Assembly: GCA_030374765.1 (NCBI GenBank)
Contig: JARGXX010000068.1
Span: 4,650,001-4,714,000, forward strand
From: Agarophyton chilense
Lineage: Eukaryota; Rhodophyta; Florideophyceae; Gracilariales; Gracilariaceae
Reading direction: 5' to 3'
DNA length: 64,000 nt
In this document: in pieces, positions 8,770 to 21,500 of the stretch
Numbering within the stretch: position 1 is the first letter of the stretch
How the letters are laid out: every line of letters starts with the position of its first letter
Position numbers and translations under genes: made by a program
The notes under the pieces: generated by a model
Seen by the model: only the letters and a program-made list of their open reading frames with translations
Databases searched by the model: none
Told to the model about the DNA's origin: nothing

Positions 8770-11700
8770 TTAGAAATGGGATGTGCCCATGAGCCCTACT
8801 ATCGAGGAGTCGATCTCCTTTGGGAGTGGTAATCGCATGCGTCGATGATATCGCACGAGTTGCGAACGGGGGATATGAGCTATTGGTTCCCACGTATCTG
8901 CTTCTGGAGGAAACCCGTCCCAACGGACTCGATACAGTAATTCTCTGGTATCTTCATGCTCGCCATGTTCACAAATGCGATCCATAACATATTCCTGGGC
9001 GTTTCCCTATGCTTTCGCTGTTGGCGCGAGACTCCTGTTAACAGGTTTGAAAGGCCTTAGGGCTGACCCAAGCGTCTCTGTGTTAGCAGTTTCCGCGTCG
9101 CTAAGCGTTCGCTCGTCGACTAACTGTCGTTCTGCCCGCAGGGGCAGTGTACTCAATCCTTGATAACCTTTCTCAGATAAAGAGCTATCCTGTTTTCTAG
9201 GTTCCATAGAAGCGTACTTCTTGCTACTTCTCAATTACATTCGTGGATGAACTTCCTTCGGTTTATCCGATTCTGACCGCTGTTCGGTGGATGATGGTGC
9301 TTGCACCACGACAGGAGACGATATCTCTTCTTCTTCCTGCCCACGAGGGATGGGAGCCGATATCGGCGTAACAGCGAGTGGCGCTTAACCTGACAGTTCA
9401 GCCTGAAGCGGCAACGGTGCTTGTTCGCGTGCACTCGTTTCCAAGTCTTTTGGGCCCAATTCCAAAGCATCTTTCCTGTTTTCAGGTTCTATTGCTGTAC
9501 TTACGTGTGTGTGCGTGCCACGAGGCATATCCCGATATTACGGAAGCTGTCCGTGATTGGCGTACGCAACCGCCGGCGGTGGGAGATCTGGAGCTTTCTC
9601 CTCCGCTCGAGCCATTGGTGGCGGTTCACTCTCCCCAGAGTCACTGGGGCTTTGCCTTGACGCTCCGTCGCACTTACCTCCTTAGTTCTACCAGATACCT
9701 GGACTTCCACTTGCGGGTCAGGCGCGAATTCAACGCGATCGTGCGATACACGTTCAACGTATTCACCTGTCTTGATGACCACCGTGTTTTCATCAAGGTC
9801 CACCACTTTGAAGGGTCCAGCTGCTATCGGCAACAACTTATGGCGAGATTCTTCCTGTTTGTCCGGTCTTTCAACTCTCACGAAGACGTGACTTCCTACT
9901 CGGACTGCCGGATTTCCTCTTCGCCTTCTGGCGTCATAGTTTCGCTTATAGCGAGCTTGCGTTTTCGATAACTCTTTAGCGGCTTCTTCCGCTCTGGCCT
10001 TCAGGTCATTCATCCATTTCAGATGGTACTTAGCTGGGGTCGGCGCGTCCAATTCTGTCTCGTCGTCGAGCGCAACCGGTAAAGCCGGAGGGTTACGTGA
10101 GAGCACGAGGTCGAACGGTGCCGTCTTTGTAGAGGTATGCACTTGCGTATTGTACGCGTAGCACAGAGTATCAGTAAACATGTCCCATTTTTTCGGGTGG
10201 TCCGCGATGTAGTGTCGTAATGCTGCTATCAGCGTCCGGTTGAAACGCTCCACCTGACGGTTGCATTGCGGATGATAGGTCGTGGTAAACACGTTTCGAA
10301 TACCCATAATGCGGCAAACATTCTGAAAGAATTTGGCAACGAATTGCTTCCCATTATCTGATAACAGAACTTCTGGTGGTCCGTATATAAATACCCAGTG
10401 TTTGATAAACGCCTGTGCGATTACGGTTGCGGTTTTCCGCTTCAGCGGCACAGTCCGCACTGGCTTCGAGAAGCGGTCAGTGATCACCAATAGGTAGCGA
10501 TAACCTCGCCTTGAGCGAATCCATTCCCCTAGGATGTCAATACTGACATATTGTAGAGGCGCTTTCGTCTGGAATAACTTCATCGGCTTCCGCTTCCTGT
10601 AAAGCTTCACGCGATTCTTTGCACATGTTGTACACAACCTCACTGTAGCATGGCAGTCCATTGCCAAAGTAGGCCAGTAAACATCTCTTCTTAGAGTCAT
10701 GAACAACTTCGTTCCTCCTGGATGACCAGACAGCCTGCTGTAGTGTGCCAGATGGAGTACTCGACTCTTCAAGACGTGTGGAATCACGATGTGATCATGC
10801 TTTTCGATATGTCTTAACAGTATTCCTCGTGAATCGAGTGAAAAGGGGAGCTCCTCCCCCCCGTTAAGACGAGATCGTATAGACGCACAAAACGTATCGG
10901 CGTGTTGCTCATTGAGGAGCTCAGTGCACGAGATTCGCTCGAGTTGAACTGAAGGGTCAGTGTCTGCTAATGAAAGGAACGGGTCTGCATCAGAATAATC
11001 ATCAAGGGTCTCTTGTTCCTCTTCTTCAAAAGATGGTGAATAGGTCTCCATGTAGAAGCAAGGTATCTCTTCATCGATTTCGCCTTGGGTATCGCCCAGT
11101 GTTTTGAGTCGCGATAGCACGTCAGCTTGGACGTTGGCCAATCCCTTCTTATACTTCACTTCGAAATCGAATTCAGCAAGGCGTAAGCGCTATCGTGTGA
11201 TACGACCAGACGGGTCTTTAATGGACAGTAACCATCGTAGAGACGAATGATCCGTGTTGACGGTAAAACGTTCTCCTTGGAGATACGGTCGCAAAGTGGT
11301 TAGAGCCCAAAAGACTGCACGGCATTCTTTTTCTGAAACTGAATACTTCTTATCAGCTGCGTTCAGCGATCTTGACTGGTAACCAATGGGCTTGCGTTCA
11401 CCATCAGGGTGTGTTTGAAAAAGGTCACACCCTATTGGTACTCGCTAGAGTCGGTATCCACTGAGTATGGCAGGTTGGGGATGGGCAGCGCCAAGACTGG
11501 GGCTGTAATAATCTTTGTCTGCAGCGTGTCGAACGCTTCCACTTCGGCTTGTCTGAATTTTTCAAGCTGTACTGGTTGTCCATTACGCAGCTTTGCGTTG
11601 AGCGGTGCCGCTATATGCGAGTATCGTGGCACGAATCGTCGGTAGACGTTGCACAAGCCGAGGAAAGAACGCAATTGCTTCTGTGTCGACGGAGGTTGTA

Positions 11701-13546
11701 CTTCGCGGAGAGCCGCTGTTTGTGCCTCTTGAATGGCAAGCTGTCCCGGTTTGATCACGTGTCCTAAGTACCGGACGGTGCCAGCGAACCATTCGCATTT
11801 CTTGAACTTCAAGGTGATACCTGCGCTCTGTAGTACTTTGAAGATCTCCTCGACATGCCGTAAATGGCTTTACACATCCTGGGAAAAGATGATGACATCG
11901 TCCAAATAGACTAAACAAGTCTTCCACTTGTATCTTGAGAGCAAGATGTCCAGAGTACGCTGGAAAGTAGCCGGTGCATTCTTTAAGCCCAAGGGCATCC
12001 TTTTGAAACGGTAGTGACCGGCGTGACACGCAAATGCGTTTTTGTCTTGGTCTTCTTCCGCTACAGGCACCTGCCAATAGCCAGAGTTGGCGTCCAACGT
12101 GGTGAACACGTTCGATTCTCCTAAGCTGTCAATACATTCGTCCATTCGAGGCAACGGGTATGTATCCCGAACTGTAACTGCGTTCAGTTTTCGATAATCG
12201 ATACAGAATCGTAAAGAACCATCAGGTTTTGGGACCAGCACCACTGGTGAGTCCCAAGCAGATTGAGCTGCTTCGATTACTCCTTCTTCCAGCATCTTGC
12301 TGACATTCTCCTCCTCGATTTGGCGAGTTCGCGGTCCCGCTCCGTAGGGTGGTTGGGAGATGGGTCGTGACCCTGGGACCAAATCAATGTGTTGTTCCGT
12401 AGCGGAGATCTCTCCTAGTTTTCCACTCCACATGGATGTATACATCTTTAGCATAGACCTGATCTTCGTTCTGTAGTGTTCCGACACATGTGCTAAGTCT
12501 AGCTCATCGACCAGGCTCTCTGGATCCTTTGCCGTTTGCAATTGATCTCCAGATGCAGTTTGCAGTTCTTCGTCTGTGTCACCGACATGGGTTAATCCCA
12601 ATACTTCTGCAGTAGAAATATGAGTAGGGACCACCACTGTGGGATGAGGTAAAACTGTTGCAACAACCTGATTCTTGGGTATATGATAATCGTTATCGGT
12701 GAAGTTACTCACTAGTATCCAAAAGGGGCTACCAGGATCAACTTGAACAATGCCGATAGCGACTAGCAATCCACGGGATTCGTACATCCGAGTATTCGGT
12801 TGAATTACCACGAGTCCCTGTCGTTCTGTTCTTACTTGAACCCAAGTTTGGGTTTGCATCTTCAGCATGGCACTCTTCGCTACTCGAATCCTCGGCGAGA
12901 CACGTCCTCGGGATTTCCCGTATTCCATAGATGGTGGAAGTGGAGGTGCTTCGGGGCAACGACGCATTGGCTTGCGAACAATTGGTACCATTGATCCATC
13001 ATCTAGTTCCACTAGTTTTCTTCGCGAGCGAAGGGCTTCGACAAACTTGTCGCAATAATCACATCCCAGTACCACTGGTGCAGCTAACGTCTTACAGACG
13101 ATGAAGTCGACTAGGACTACAAAGCGTCCCAAACGCACCACGAGTCGAACTGTTCCCAGTGTCTTCAAAGCATTTTTGTTGGCATCCCGGATGTCCGGTA
13201 AAGGACCGTATCGAATACGTTCTAAGTCAGTAAGAGCGAGCTCCGATTCCCGTATAAAGTTCGGACCAGCACCTGTGTCCAGGATAGTCAATGGACGAGA
13301 TAACAGATTCCTGTCAGAGCCGATGTCGGCATAGACCTTATAGTTTCTTTTAGACACTACCATAAGGTAACTTTCCGGTTTTGACGGACAAATATAACAT
13401 CTCCAAGGACGATGTAACTCACAGTCAAACTGTACCCGCTTTCCGTCCGGCGGATTGATTCCGTACGGCGGAAATTTGGGAGGCCTCAAGAGAATCTTGG
13501 GCTTCCAAGCGCGGGAGCAGGGAGGCGAGCTCTTCCTGGTCAGCAC
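8770..13546 (-). other. Element 1 (left) pol region: protease, RT, RNase H, integrase, chromodomain (fossil)
   Basis: Minus strand. Visible in order: aspartic protease with LDTGAGPNFI; reverse transcriptase with the palm motif LVYLDDVIIFS and FCIDYRKLNAVTVRDTYPLPRMDECIDSL; RNase H; zinc-binding integrase head HYSRLSGHPGGTKLF...CTTCAKN; integrase core with SIDILGEWIRS, LLSDNGKQFVAKFF and NRQVERFNRTLIA; and near 8.8-9.0 kb a chromodomain LYRVRWDGFPPEADTWEPIAHI. This order (integrase after RNase H, chromodomain last) defines a Ty3/gypsy chromovirus-type element. A small number of breaks are present. Confidence 0.85.
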
Positions 13547-13586
13547 TACGGAATCGACTAGTGCCGACCCCTAGGGGCTCCCTCAC

Positions 13587-15824
13587 TTAGTTTTCCGGTT
13601 GCACCGGCTTATTCGCCTCAAAGGCACCTCTTTCTACCGGGGTTCCGGGTTGTAACACTTCAGCATTCTGAGAAACCGGCTTGTCCGTCTGGCGCATTGG
13701 TGTCTGAGAAAACCAAATTTTGGCTTTCCAATACATGCCCGCCGGTACGCGGCTCCTTTCCTCTTCTGAGAGTGCTTCATAAGTCGTCCTGACACGACTC
13801 AGATCCTTTGCAGGAAGCGTGCATTCTGCACTCAAATGGTGTTTTCCATAACATGAACAACATATCAAACCGTCACGACGGTTGGTCAACATAGGTTGTG
13901 AACGGTATGCCGTGCGAGTATCCACCCATCCGGGTTTCCCGTTCTTGAAACCTCCTTGTGGAGGCACCGTGTAGGGACGGTACATAGGGCGACGCCCCTC
14001 CATCGCCATAAGGGCTTCCTCGTCCTGAGACTCCGAGTGTGGGAGATCCACTGTAGGTACAGAAGAGTCCGTATATTCCATTAAATGGACCGCCTCCTCA
14101 TGCAAGTCACTCCCTTTGGGTGCCAACGAGGAATCTCGTGAGTCAACTGGAGATTCCAGATGTAGCAGTTTGCTGCGCTGATTAAATCTGGCGGAGATCT
14201 TCTCCTTACCCATTAAGGTTCCAAAAGCCACTGAACGACGGGGGCTACCACGCGCTCTGGCCGCGTCTCCTTCAGCTTTCGCAAACTTAACTAACTCCAA
14301 AAAGGAGACTCTTCCATGCTTCCCTCGATATCGAGCTACCAACGACTTGATGCTCGGGTCCAGCCCGTCGATGTAAAAGGTAATCTTGTGCTCCGTCGAG
14401 TCGACGTTTCCACAGCGGACTGAAGCTTTGTTAAGCCTTGAGCTGTACTCAGCTTCGCCCTCCTCAGGCTTTTGGGTCACATCCCTTAGGCCCAGGATCG
14501 CCTGACGTGTCGCGTTTGAAGTTGCGTGACTGCGCAGCAAATACTGCACCGCCTCTGGCCATGAGGTAACGCCGCCTTCATCGGCTGTCAATGATCCGCA
14601 TACGGAACGATGTTGCTCTAAAGCAAAACCCTTCAGGAAGTGTGGTAAAGACACAAATGCCTGTGGTTCACTCATCTCTGGAGTGTCTGCTTCGGCAACG
14701 AATTGAGGGAGAAACTCGATAACGAGATTGGGGGTCTTCCCATCAAATATTAAATCATTAAGGCCGATCTTCAATCGTTTGATGTGATCCTTCACGTTCG
14801 CGGTTTCGCGTTCTGAGCGCTTCTTGCTCTTCACCTTCAGACGGTAGTACCTATAATTCAAGACCTTCCGATAAAGCGGATTCGTGCACGGGAGCACCTT
14901 CAACCCTCTGTAAGGTGAGCCTTTTTTTCTCATTAACCACGAAGACGTGGTCTTCTTCTGAGATCGGGACCTTCGATGACCATCATCACTGTCGTCGTCA
15001 TCTGACGTATCTGAATCATCAGAATCATCAGTACTGGAACTGAAGCCCTCCGTACTTGACGATTCATCAATCGAATCACGTGCGGACTTCCGCTTCTTAC
15101 GTCATGAGTTCGACTTCTTCGAACGAGCTTCATTCAAAGGAGCTTCTTCCTCTTCCAGCCCGACTGGTTTAGCAGCAGTCTGCGCATAAACTGCCGCCTC
15201 CAGGCGTTCTAAACGAGGGTTAACTCGAGTGAGGACTTCCTCTACATCCACGGTTAAGCCGGCTAGCGCATCGGGCGTCTTCCCGTACCTATCCAGTAGA
15301 TGGTTCAAATCCTCCCGTAGTGTTTTCACTGATGAAGAGACCTGCTTCCCATCGTCTTGACGAACGAGTGCTTGATGCGCACTGCGTAATTGTTCGACAT
15401 CAGCGATAAGAGCAGCAATCTGAGATTCCAACGCAACCATGCGCACACAGGAAGCGCTTGGCTCAGACTTGAGACGATGTGCTTCCCTGCGCAAATCATC
15501 CTCTTCTTGAGGTCCGAAGACCTCAGGGTCAACTACGGCTTCTGTGGTGGGCGTGACTGCCGCTGCCAAAGGGGCCGGTACATCCGAGAGATCTCGTTCA
15601 TCATTCACCGAGCGTGAGCGCCACATCGCTTGACGATACAGCCGCTCTCCGGCTTCAACAGATGAGGCGAGCCTCGGTTTCGGGGGTGGTCCCGCAGGAC
15701 CTGGGCGAGCAGTACTCGACTGGCTTCCGGTCTTCGGCATCCTAGACCAAATCTGAGTCCAGGTGCGAACCAAATGGTGTCTTCGACTTCTCGACCACTT
15801 GCTCAACCATGATGAATTCCGCAA
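13587..15824 (-). other. Element 1 (left) gag region (fossil)
   Basis: Minus strand. An N-terminal coiled-coil-like segment (LRREAHRLKS..., MVALESQIAALIADVEQLRSAHQAL) is followed by an Arg/Ser/acidic linker and a retrotransposon gag core (FLPQFVAEAD...WPEAVQYLLRSHATSNATRQAILGLRDV...YSSRLNKASVRCGNV). One Cys/His cluster, CCSCYGKHHLSAEC, resembles a zinc knuckle. It is broken about once. Confidence 0.75.
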
Positions 15825-15937
15825 TTGCCGGAGGTGGTTTGATAAACAATAACTGTAGTGATTCCACTTCTTCCAAGTAACGATATCGATTCCACGTTCC
15901 AGGAGCGAGTTCTTCAGTGCAGCTGACCACAGTGGTT

Positions 15938-15953
15938 CTAAGTCGGGATACCA
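15938..15953 (-). other. Primer-binding site of element 1 (left copy)
   Basis: Two bases inside the 5' LTR, the minus strand reads TGGTATCCCGACTTAG. The same motif with one change follows the 5' LTRs of elements 2 and 3, and again the right copy of element 1, which supports it as the tRNA primer site. I did not identify the tRNA. Confidence 0.65.
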
Positions 15954-15955
15954 CT

Positions 15956-16608
15956 TGTAGTATCCCCTCTAACGGAGAGAGCAGACACCTGCAACAGTGT
16001 TCGGACTGCCAATGGGTCGCTTGTGGCGAAGTAAAAGGGGTGGTAGAGCTACAACACCAGTGAGCTGGAAGTGGGGTGTAAGGCCACTACTCGCCAGCGA
16101 GGGTGAACAGTGAAACTGTAAAACGTTGATGGAAGGTAGGTACGAGACGGCTCGTGAAGTGGTTGGGGGCTGACTATCTATTATGGCTCGTCTGGATCTC
16201 CGGTTAGGGAATCCTAAGCGAGTAACAGAATAGTCATGATGCCCATGTTGCCTCCTTTACTTGGAGTCGGCGCTCACCTCTGGTGCACTATATACTGTGT
16301 GCCAGGGTGAGTGCCCAAATAAATATATAAATAATACCCAGTGGTCAGCCACTTAGCCAAACCACAGTATGGGTATGGTCCCTAATGGACGTCTAGCTAC
16401 AAAGGGTAGTAAAACCTGCCACGTGGATCGCCACTACATGCGCCGTTGCAAGCCACTCCACTCGTGATGCCACGTGATCCACTAATGTACCCTGCCTCCT
16501 GGCATTCTACGCGGTGTGCCGTTTCATATCACAAGTTTGATGACATCACTCACTTACGAGTTCCAACGGCGACTTCGCGAAAAATCATCTTATCGGATTC
16601 CCCGACAT
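15956..16608 (-). repeat. 5' LTR of element 1 (left copy)
   Basis: Matches 5990-6656, ending at the arm boundary 16608. Next to it, CGGT at 16609-16612 is what remains of the target repeat CCGGT. It shares many diagnostic bases with the LTR at 33390-34056 rather than with the outer LTRs. Confidence 0.85.
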
Positions 16609-18170
16609 CGGTCTGCCTCTTTATCACTGGCGATAACCATGTCTGGTAATGGTACTTGGGGGTTGAACCGCAGCCGTGGTATCTGGGAGCCTCTGACCCG
16701 CTCCCACTCTCGTGGTCATGGTCGTTGAAATTACGTTACCGCTTCGGTTTCCTCTTCATCCACCATCCCTGGTGAGGCTTTTTGTTTCCCTCCTTGGTCC
16801 GGGCATTACGATCTGTACTTGTTCAGCGCCCCGCCAGCAACCCTCAACCCTTATGGGCTGCTTCCGAAGGAGCTCAAGGCGCTGCAGTTGGAGGCTACCT
16901 CTTGACCTGTCCCGATTAACCCCGCTGGATTGGGTTCGCCTTTTAAGCATTTCACCCTTTCTATTTTTGCCTCATTGAATCGTTGGGACAGCCACCGTCT
17001 TGGCGCTGTACCATTAGCTCCAACGATGAGGTCAAGGATGAACCGTTCGTCCCGGACGACAGGCTTTCTCTCAGATGCGTCAGCAGCAATCGCCGTTTCG
17101 GTTTTTTATTCGTAACACCATTCCGAGCGACCTATCATATCGGTGCTGTAACGATGAGTTCTTTTACTTCCGTAACCTTGTGGGATTATCGAACGGTATC
17201 ATTCTATAGTCGAAGTCGCTGGAGCTTGACTCGGAAATGGTAATGTTCAACACACCCTTCACCACCATTCACTGGTTGGATCGTGAGCATTGGAGCGAGG
17301 ACGCTGCCATCGAGGCCCAGATCCGCTGCCTGACTAGTTTCGCCCGTACTATGCATGGTTTACATTGCACTGAGATCTTCTCTCAGATGACGGATAATCG
17401 CCGCAAATGGTGTTTCACCCGTTCTCAATAGTAGACGGGCTACGACGTACATCAGTGGTTGTGCGTTCCAACTTTTCCCGGGCTAACATACTTCGGCAGC
17501 CATTGCAACCAACGCTACGGGTACTATTATATCATTTGGTCTATGTCTCTGGCTGAGTGGGCCGTTCTTGTTGCCATTCTAGCTGTTAAAGCCTCCCGCG
17601 ATGGTATTATCTGGGAAACCCGTTGCCCAGACCCTCGGAGTTCCAAATATGGTTTCTCCCCTGAAAACTTTCTGGACGTATCGCTGTCCCATACGTGAAA
17701 GGATGAACAACGTTGGTAAGTTTGGGACTTCGAGAAGCTAGTTATCCCCAGTGAGGCAAATAGATTATTTCCAAGAGCGGAGCCTACTGGTGGATCGCCT
17801 CCGCCATTTACCAATGAGGTGGACTCCGGAAGGTATTATCCTCATCCCCACCACCGCTGCACCTGCTGGTTCTACTGGATTTTGTTCTATCCGCGTTCCC
17901 CGTTCCGTTCCTGCACCTTCTGCTGGGCCTGCGTAGACCCTCAAGGTAAAAGACACCACAGCTGGGGATGGTGTGGCGGTTACGGCTCCTGCCATAAGTG
18001 GGGTGCTTATGAGGATCCAGCGCGTTTGTGTGTCTTGTCTCAACCGTCTCGGTCCGCGCTCCCTCCAGGAATCTTTCGCACTCCTAAAGTAGCTCTTTTC
18101 TCGTCACGCAGACTATATAGCCGCTATCAACCATGCAGTTGCCTTCCGTAATCGATTTTAGGCCATGATG
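16609..18170 (+). other. Element 3 antisense reading frame, remainder (fossil)
   Basis: The plus strand, opposite to gag-pol of element 3, carries a broken frame with clear resemblance to the element 1 antisense protein. The clearest block, near 17.48-17.59 kb (GLTYFGSHCNQRYGYYYIIW...LAEWAVLVAI), aligns with AISYIGSALVNDSFSGYWTVVY...LAKMAVFFLW. Broken several times. Confidence 0.55.
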
Positions 18171-18599
18171 TATTAGGCGGTCACGCATCACGTCGTGGAG
18201 CTCAGCACCATGTTGGAGCGAGCGGACACTTCGAGCGATCCACTCATGGGCACTACTTTTGGTCTTTTGTTGGCTTCCGCCAGCAGTTAACCTATAGGGA
18301 TCGTACCGATGCCCTTACCTGGCTCTTCTTCTTTCCCTACTCATCCTTCCCTTTCCAGAACCTCTTCAGGTCAGCCGCTGTTGCCTCTGACTCCTAAGGG
18401 TTCTGCTTCACATTGGTCTTTTGCGGGCACACAGTCCCACACTCTGAACCTCCCTCGCACTAGTTTGGGGCCTTTTGGAGGACCTTCGACCACGTATGGT
18501 CCAGACCACTTCCTGGAAGAGTCTTTGTATGTTTCTTACTTGGTGCAGTTTTTAATAAACTCGTTATCTCTTCTTGAATATACATATCCTTTTCCTTCA
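18171..18599. other. Gap between antisense frame and pol of element 3
   Basis: About 430 bp between the convergent antisense frame and the chromodomain end of pol. I see no frame with family motifs. It occupies the same place as the corresponding gap in element 1. Confidence 0.35.
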
Positions 18600-21500
18600 C
18601 ACCGAGGAATCGCACAGCCAATGTCTCCCATCTCCCTTCATAGCGAACTGAACTAGTGTAGGTCTTTTTCCATCGGTTGGTGGGAGTTCGTGGCCCCTGC
18701 CCCAGTACCTTAATTGGTAGTTGCGTTGTATATGGTGAGGAGGTTTCAATGTGTAATATCCAGAGCCACAACCATACCACCGGAGGGAGTAACGAAAACC
18801 TGCTGGTATACGTTTGTGACCTACAATGGTGTCGATACCGCATTTGGAGGACGGGACCACAGGGTTACCGCCTAATTGAGGTCTGGAATTCTGCTCTTTA
18901 GCTCCATTTGATGACATCAATTCCGGTTCTTGGGGTTTCGTGTCAACGGTTGGGTCTGCTGTAATTTCACGTATACCTTGCGGTGCTTGGTGGTGTATTC
19001 GAGTGGAGACTGGGGCAGGTCGAGTTGCTCCAGTCGTTGATCCACATGTTGGTTCAAGTTCAGCTTGGGTGCCGCCCGAGCCGTCCCGGGGACCACTGGG
19101 AGCCATGGTATCACATTTACTAGGGTCTATAGTGACCTGGTCTACCGATACAGTGTTTTCGAGTCCATCCATTCCAACCGTATTGGTGTGCTCATTCGCT
19201 GACATTACCTCATATGCTCGTATAGATTTGAGGATTAGCGTTGAGTGGATTTCCGCAGCAATACGAATATCATCTTCTCCTTGGATTGTGTCGGTCGCGA
19301 TCCACTGGGAGGGATATCAATGAAGACATAGTCCCCGGTTTCTACCTTGGTAGTTCTGTTCTTCTTTTGGTCGTAGAAAGCCTTATACCGTTTTTGGGCT
19401 TCTTTCAATTTGGTATTGGCTTTCTTTAAGGTTGTTCTGAGCTTTTTCGAGTATATTCTTCTTGACCTGAGCGGAGCTAGGTGTACCAGCTGCTCGGTAT
19501 ATCTCGGGTTCTGGTTAAAAAATGAATACCATGATTTGTACGTGGGAAGATCAGGTCGTAGGGAGTAGTCTGCGTAGATCGGAGTACCTGAAGGTTGTAA
19601 ACATATGTTAAGGGGCTGGACACAATCAGCCCGTCCACTTTGGTGTTTTTCTACATAGTGTCGTAGTCTGGCCACGGGTTTTTTTTGAAGCGTTCCACTT
19701 GGCCGTTCGACTGCGGATGGTACGCTGTGGTGAAGTAATGCTTCAAATCAAGCATGGTACATACTGCTTCAAAGAACTTAGATGTTAAGTTCGAACCATT
19801 GTCAGTTAGTAGGTACATTGGGGCACCGTAAGTGTATACCAAATTATTCGGGGAGGCTTTTGCCAGGACCGTCGAGGTTGTGCTCTTCAAAAGTATGGCC
19901 CTTGTGAGTTTGGAAAACAGATCGGTGAGGACCACCACAAATTGGTAATTCTCTGAGGTTTTTGGAAGTAGGCCCAAGATGTGAATAGCTAGGAATCCCA
20001 AGGTCCAAGCCGCGGGGGAAATCATTAGGTTCTTTTTTGTTTTTGTAAACCGCCTCGGGCCTTTACAAGAGAAGCACCGACCCATTTAGGTGTATACATT
20101 GTGTGCCATGTAGGGCCAGTAAAAGTGTTTTCCAAATTATAATATAACCGTGTGCCTCCTGGATGACCTGCTAGTTTTGAGTAGTGTCCTAAATACAATA
20201 CTTTCAGGCGTAGAGACCCTGGTACGACCTTCTTGAGTGCTCCGTCCAAGTTAGAACGACAAACTATGTAACCTTCAAGTTTTATGTCGAACTATGATCC
20301 TTTGATGCCAATTTTGTTGTCCAATGTCGTCCAGTAGGTGTCCGTAGTTTGCGCTCGTACGAATTTTTCTCGGGTTTTGGAAGCGTCCTCCCCTTCTTCA
20401 ATGGTTCCTACCTTTTCAGTCGATTGCTCCCTCCATCCCTCTTCATCATCTCATAGTCCATTTTGTTCGTCCTTACCTTATCTTTTTGCCAGCTGAATCG
20501 TGAAGCATGGTATATCATCTTCTACCGGTTTGGTGTCCAGCCCATTGGTATTGAAACGATACATCTCATCAGAGATGTTATGTTTTATTCAAAGAACGGT
20601 ATTGGACTTCAAAGTCGAACTCCGAGAGTCGGAGTGTTCATCGGGCTAACCTTCCGGAGGCGTCGGCCAGACCTAATACCCACCGTAGGGCTTCGTGATC
20701 TATTCTTACAGAAAAATGGGCACCATATAGGTAGATGCGCGTCATCAACATGCTCCATACCACAGCGAGACATTCTTTTCCGTGACGGAGTAGTTTTGTT
20801 CCGTCTGTGTTAGCTCTCGGCTCCAGTAACCAATTGGAGCCCTTGATTCATCTTCTGGCTCCTGCATAAGACAGCAACCAACCTGGGCGTCCGAGGCATC
20901 AGTCCCCAATGTGTATGGCTTTCCGGCCTTCGGTAGTGATAATATAGGAGGTGAAGCAGCGCCGCTTTCAAGAGATGGATGGCGTCCAGTTCGTCGTACT
21001 TTAGATATACGAACCTTTCTGGTTGCCTTTGTTGGAAACGTTGGTTTAGAGGGGCTGCTATCTTTGGAACGCATTTGATAAACCTGCGGTAGAAGTTGCA
21101 TAAACCTATGAAGGAGCATATTTCCGTTTGGGTTGGCGAGATTTTTGCTTCTTGGACTGCTCTGAGGTTTTGTTTGGCTACTCGGAGTTTTCTTCGGCTA
21201 ATTGTGTGCTCTAGATACTCTAATTTATGGGTAAAGAACATCCACTTGCTTAACTTCTGAGCTACTCCAGCCTTTCTCAGGGGGTTCAGTACGGTACGAA
21301 CGTTCTCGTTGTGCTCCTCCATAGTTTTGGAGTAGATAACCACGTCCTTTTTATACACCAATACGGGTTCTCACATTACTTTCAACAATATAATGTCATG
21401 AGCCCGTCGTGAGGTTGCTGGCGCATTGAGTAAACCAAAGAACATCCACCAGGATCGGTAGAGACCAGCGTGACAGGTCAACGCGGTCTTAACTCTGTCC

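Larger units (their letters stand above)
2358..16608 (+). repeat. Left arm of a large inverted repeat (partner 33390-47623)
   Basis: Positions x in this arm pair with 49981-x in the other arm from 2358 to about 8.5 kb without net indel, and with 50012-x from about 11 kb inward. The outer limit is inside the Harbinger transposase: after the shared CCAAGCAAGGAAGA the two sides diverge. The inner limit is inside the element 1 LTR at 16608. The arm contains part of the Harbinger transposase, flank DNA, the 3' LTR and antisense-frame start of element 3, and element 1. In the sections compared by eye, divergence from the partner is uneven: a handful of differences over roughly 3.6 kb of the outer part, but a few percent inside element 1. 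Confidence 0.9.
5990..16608 (-). mobile_element. Element 1, left copy: Ty3/gypsy chromodomain retrotransposon
   Basis: Coded on the minus strand, about 10.6 kb. LTRs lie at 5990-6656 (3') and 15956-16608 (5', cut short at the arm boundary). The LTR ends TGTAGTAT and ATACTACA are inverted repeats of each other. Parts: primer site 15938-15953, gag about 15.8-13.6 kb, pol about 13.55-8.77 kb (protease, reverse transcriptase, RNase H, integrase, chromodomain), antisense frame 6681-8495. Inserted in the antisense frame of element 3. The two LTRs differ at roughly 4% of sites by eye. It looks nearly whole, with a few breaks in gag and pol. Confidence 0.85.
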